64,000 bases of DNA from positions 1 to 64,000 of the forward strand of contig NZ_JARXYX010000017.1 of NCBI RefSeq assembly GCF_029893585.1, read 5' to 3'. Below are positions 61,762 through 64,000 of this stretch, piece by piece (position 1 is the first letter of the stretch; every line of letters starts with the position of its first letter). This stretch comes from Streptomyces sp. LBL (GTDB lineage: Bacteria; Actinomycetota; Actinomycetes; Streptomycetales; Streptomycetaceae). The position numbers and the translations under genes are program-made. Below the pieces are notes generated by a model that did no database searches, was not told the origin of the DNA, and saw nothing but the letters and a program-made list of their open reading frames with translations.

Positions 61762-64000
61762 TCAGGCGCGTCGCCCGGTGAGGTCCGGATGTGCCGTGAC
61801 GACGTGCTGTCCGGCGTCGGAGTTGGTCAGCACAACCAGCCCGGAGCCTTCCTGGAGGCGGGCTGTGGCCATGGCGCGGTAGCCGGTGACGGAGCCGCCG
61901 TGCCCGTACTCGCGCTCCGGGCCGGTGGAGTCGACCAGGGTGCCGAGCCCGTAGAGGGTGTCCCGGTGCGCGGTGAGCATGGCCCCGGCGGTGTCCTTGC
62001 CGAGCAGGGCGCCGGACAGCCCGTGGTACGAGCGCCGCAGCGCCAGCAGGGCGGTGCCGAGGTCGGCGGCGGTGGTCCACAGCCCGGCCGCGGCCACGTC
62101 CGTACGGGGCAGCCAGCCGTCGGCCAGGGGGGTGCCGTCGTCGTGGTGGCCCAGGGCGACGGGGAGGCCCGCGGTCCGCGGGAACCGGAGCTCGTATCCG
62201 CTGCTGTCCATTCCCAGCGGCTCCAGCACGGTCCGGCGCATGGCCGCGCCGAACGCCTCGCCCGTCACGTCAGCGACCAGTTGCTGGAGCACCGCGTAGT
62301 GGACGTTGGCGTTGCGGAAGACCTGCCCGGGCACGAACTCCCGGCGCACGTGGTGCCGCAGTACCCGCAGCAGCGGCCGGCGGGGCTCCCCGGCGTACGG
62401 GGTGAGACCCGACAGATGGCCCAGCAGCGCGCGTGCGGTGACCGGGACGTCGGTGTCCTCCCCGGGGACCCGCCAGGTGGTGAGCAGGGTGTTGACGTCC
62501 TCGTCCAGCGAGAACGCGCCGGCGTCGGCGAGCCGCAGCACCCCGAGCGCGGTCACGAACTTCGAGGCGGAACCGACCCGGAACAGGGTGTCGGAGGTGA
62601 CGGCCTGCGTTCCTCCGGCCCGCAGGGTGCCGTAGGTCTCGACGTCGGCGACCTCGCCGTCCCGAAGGACGGCCACCGCGGCGCCGGGGACGGCGTGCGC
62701 CGCCATGGCCTCGGACACGGCTTCGCGTCGCGGTGCGCGAGCGGCGCCCCCGCGGGCGGAACCCGGTGTCACCGCCCGTTGCTCCGGCGCCTGCTCCCTC
62801 CCGGCGGACTGCTCGGCCTGCTCTGCCCCGGCGGACTGCTCGGCCTGTTCCGCCGCGGCCGCCGCCAGGGCGGCGAGCGTGGGGTGCTGGTACAGCATCA
62901 GAGCGGTGACCGGCACTCCGGTCTCCCGCGCGGCCAGGATGACCTGGGGCACCAGGATCGAGTGACCGCCGAGCGCGAAGAACCCGTCGTCCCGCCCGAC
63001 CCGTTCGATGTCCAGCACCTGCTCCCAGACGGCCGCCAGCCTCCGCTCCTCGTCCGTGACCGGGGCCGCGTACGCGGCGGAGGCCGCCACTGCCGTGCGG
63101 TCCGGGGCGGGCAGGGCCCGCTGGTCGAGTTTGCCGTTGGGGGTGAGCGGAATGGCGTCCAGCCGGGTGAAGGCGGCCGGCACCATGTACTCGGGCAGCC
63201 GTCCCGCGCAGTGCGCCGCCAGGGCGGTCGCGTCCGCGTCGCCGCTCGCCTGGGGCACCCAGTACGCCGCAAGCCGGACATCACCGGCCCGGTCCTCGCG
63301 GGCGATGACGACGGCCTGACGCACCGCCGGGTGTTCCAGCACCACCGACTGGACCTCGCCGAGTTCGATGCGGTAGCCGCGGATTTTGACCTGGTGGTCG
63401 ATGCGGCCGAGGAATTCGAGGCTGCCGTCGGGTCGGCGGCGGGCGAGGTCTCCGCTGCGGTACATGCGTGAGCCGGCTGGGCCGTGGGGGTCGGGTGTGA
63501 AGCGGTCGGCGGTCAGGGCGGGGCGGTTGAGGTAGCCGCGGGCGATGCCGGGGCCCGCGACGTGGATTTCGCCGGGGACTCCGGTCGGTACCAGGTGTCC
63601 GGCGGTGTCCAGCAGCCGGATCCGCAGGTCGCTCAGTGGTCGGCCGATCCGGTTGGGTGTCTGCGGGTTGAGGTCTTCCGCGGTGAGTTGGTGGATGGTG
63701 CTGTGGACGGTGGTTTCGGTGATGCCGTACATGTTGACCAGGGCGGGTTGTTCCGGTCCCATGCGGTCGGTCCATGGCGTCAGTGCGGTGGTCTCGAGTT
63801 TTTCGCCGGCGAACACGACGGCACGCAGGGCGAGTTGGTGGATGCGGGGGTCGTTGTCGGCGGCTGCGGAGACCAGGCCGCGGAAGGCGGTGGGGGTCTG
63901 GCTGAGGACGGTGACGTGTTCGCGGATGAGCAGGTCGAGGAAGTCGTCCGGGGAGCGGGTGGTGTCCTGCGGGACGACGATCAGTGATCCGCCGTGGAGC
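61762..64000 (-). CDS. NRPS C-terminal part: A-T-PBP/beta-lactamase-type thioesterase (5' end outside window)
   Basis: The frame is open to the window edge. Visible parts: the second half of an A domain (VTVLSQTPTAFRGLV, VVFAGEKLE, MYGITETTVHS, RMYRSGDLARR, NGKLDQRALPAPD), a T domain (FFALGGHSILV, Ser near 62960), a repetitive AEQAEQSAG linker, then a ~330-residue serine beta-lactamase/penicillin-binding-protein fold. The last has SxxK as SASK (Ser codon 62569-62571, Lys 62560-62562), a Tyr motif in NVHYAVLQQL, and GHGGS near the end. PBP-type thioesterases (SurE, DsaJ, UlmM) release and macrocyclise NRPS peptides and are mostly separate proteins. Fusion here suggests this is the final module. 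The visible code positions S-V-A-M-V-H are only loosely Thr-like. A degradative beta-lactamase role is less likely. Confidence 0.9.
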   Translation of the reverse strand, partial: LHGGSLIVVPQDTTRSPDDFLDLLIREHVTVLSQTPTAFRGLVSAAADNDPRIHQLALRAVVFAGEKLETTALTPWTDRMGPEQPALVNMYGITETTVHSTIHQLTAEDLNPQTPNRIGRPLSDLRIRLLDTAGHLVPTGVPGEIHVAGPGIARGYLNRPALTADRFTPDPHGPAGSRMYRSGDLARRRPDGSLEFLGRIDHQVKIRGYRIELGEVQSVVLEHPAVRQAVVIAREDRAGDVRLAAYWVPQASGDADATALAAHCAGRLPEYMVPAAFTRLDAIPLTPNGKLDQRALPAPDRTAVAASAAYAAPVTDEERRLAAVWEQVLDIERVGRDDGFFALGGHSILVPQVILAARETGVPVTALMLYQHPTLAALAAAAAEQAEQSAGAEQAEQSAGREQAPEQRAVTPGSARGGAARAPRREAVSEAMAAHAVPGAAVAVLRDGEVADVETYGTLRAGGTQAVTSDTLFRVGSASKFVTALGVLRLADAGAFSLDEDVNTLLTTWRVPGEDTDVPVTARALLGHLSGLTPYAGEPRRPLLRVLRHHVRREFVPGQVFRNANVHYAVLQQLVADVTGEAFGAAMRRTVLEPLGMDSSGYELRFPRTAGLPVALGHHDDGTPLADGWLPRTDVAAAGLWTTAADLGTALLALRRSYHGLSGALLGKDTAGAMLTAHRDTLYGLGTLVDSTGPEREYGHGGSVTGYRAMATARLQEGSGLVVLTNSDAGQHVVTAHPDLTGRRA

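Noticed and set aside
61762..62740. Separate beta-lactamase resistance gene
   Set aside because: It is continuous in frame with the A and T domains through a repeat linker, with no stop or new ribosome site; a release domain fits better.

Overview
The window is very GC-rich, actinobacterial DNA, most probably from a Streptomyces chromosome. Supporting signs are the strong third-position GC bias, translationally coupled secondary-metabolism operons, an MbtH/NRPS locus, rare TTA (bldA-type) codons in regulatory, export and tailoring genes, and a relic of a mycothiol amidase gene. I see no tRNA, rRNA or CRISPR array.

Layout. (1) 1-11946: a probable type VII secretion/polymorphic-toxin locus. 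It holds the 3' end of a giant repeat-containing 'lonely Cys'-type protein with a papain-like Cys/His pair, a T7SS-associated protein, a frameshifted toxin-like relic and a membrane-anchored ricin-type lectin. (2) 11947-17886: a helicase relic, a secreted subtilisin-like protease (minus strand), and a stretch of about 2 kb of decayed genes and truncated transposases (ISAzo13-like and IS256-like), which forms the left border of the first cluster. (3) 17887-44272: an NRPS-PKS cluster. It contains MbtH, an A-T-C-A-T NRPS, a C-A-T NRPS with a luciferase-like monooxygenase inserted in a glycine-type A domain, a KS whose AT has lost its active site, and a methoxymalonyl-ACP cassette (FkbK-, FkbJ-, FkbI-, FkbH- and FkbG-like). 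A second methyltransferase, a LuxR regulator, an SDR, an ArsR-like regulator, M20 and S9 peptidases, a DHA2 exporter and an FMN reductase follow. (4) 44517-64000 (runs off the window): a second NRPS cluster. It contains a tryptophan-halogenase-fold protein lacking the catalytic lysine, an SbnB-like dehydrogenase, a MacB-type ABC exporter, a lipoprotein, a C-A-T-E-C NRPS, a type II thioesterase, a SyrP-like Fe/2OG oxygenase, an MFS exporter, an atypical carbamoyltransferase, and an NRPS ending A-T-(beta-lactamase/PBP-type thioesterase).

How the genes may work together. In cluster 1 the A domains read as unknown, Leu-like and Gly-like. The embedded monooxygenase, probably supplied with FMNH2 by the reductase, could oxidise the glycyl unit. 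The KS could then extend it with methoxymalonyl carried directly on the free ACP, since the AT looks dead and the protein has no ACP of its own. In cluster 2, SbnB plus the carbamoyltransferase suggest 2,3-diaminopropionate or its ureido derivative as a building block. The Fe/2OG enzyme would hydroxylate a residue, the E domain gives a D-residue, and the PBP-type thioesterase would release, possibly cyclise, the peptide. The two exporters would remove it. The C domain at the end of one NRPS and the A-T-TE end of the other may form one split module.

The most unusual items are the A-monooxygenase/dead-AT assembly line of cluster 1, the halogenase-like protein without its catalytic Lys, the cis-fused PBP-type thioesterase, and several short-period tandem repeats (6, 7, 9 and 17 bp) around cluster 2.
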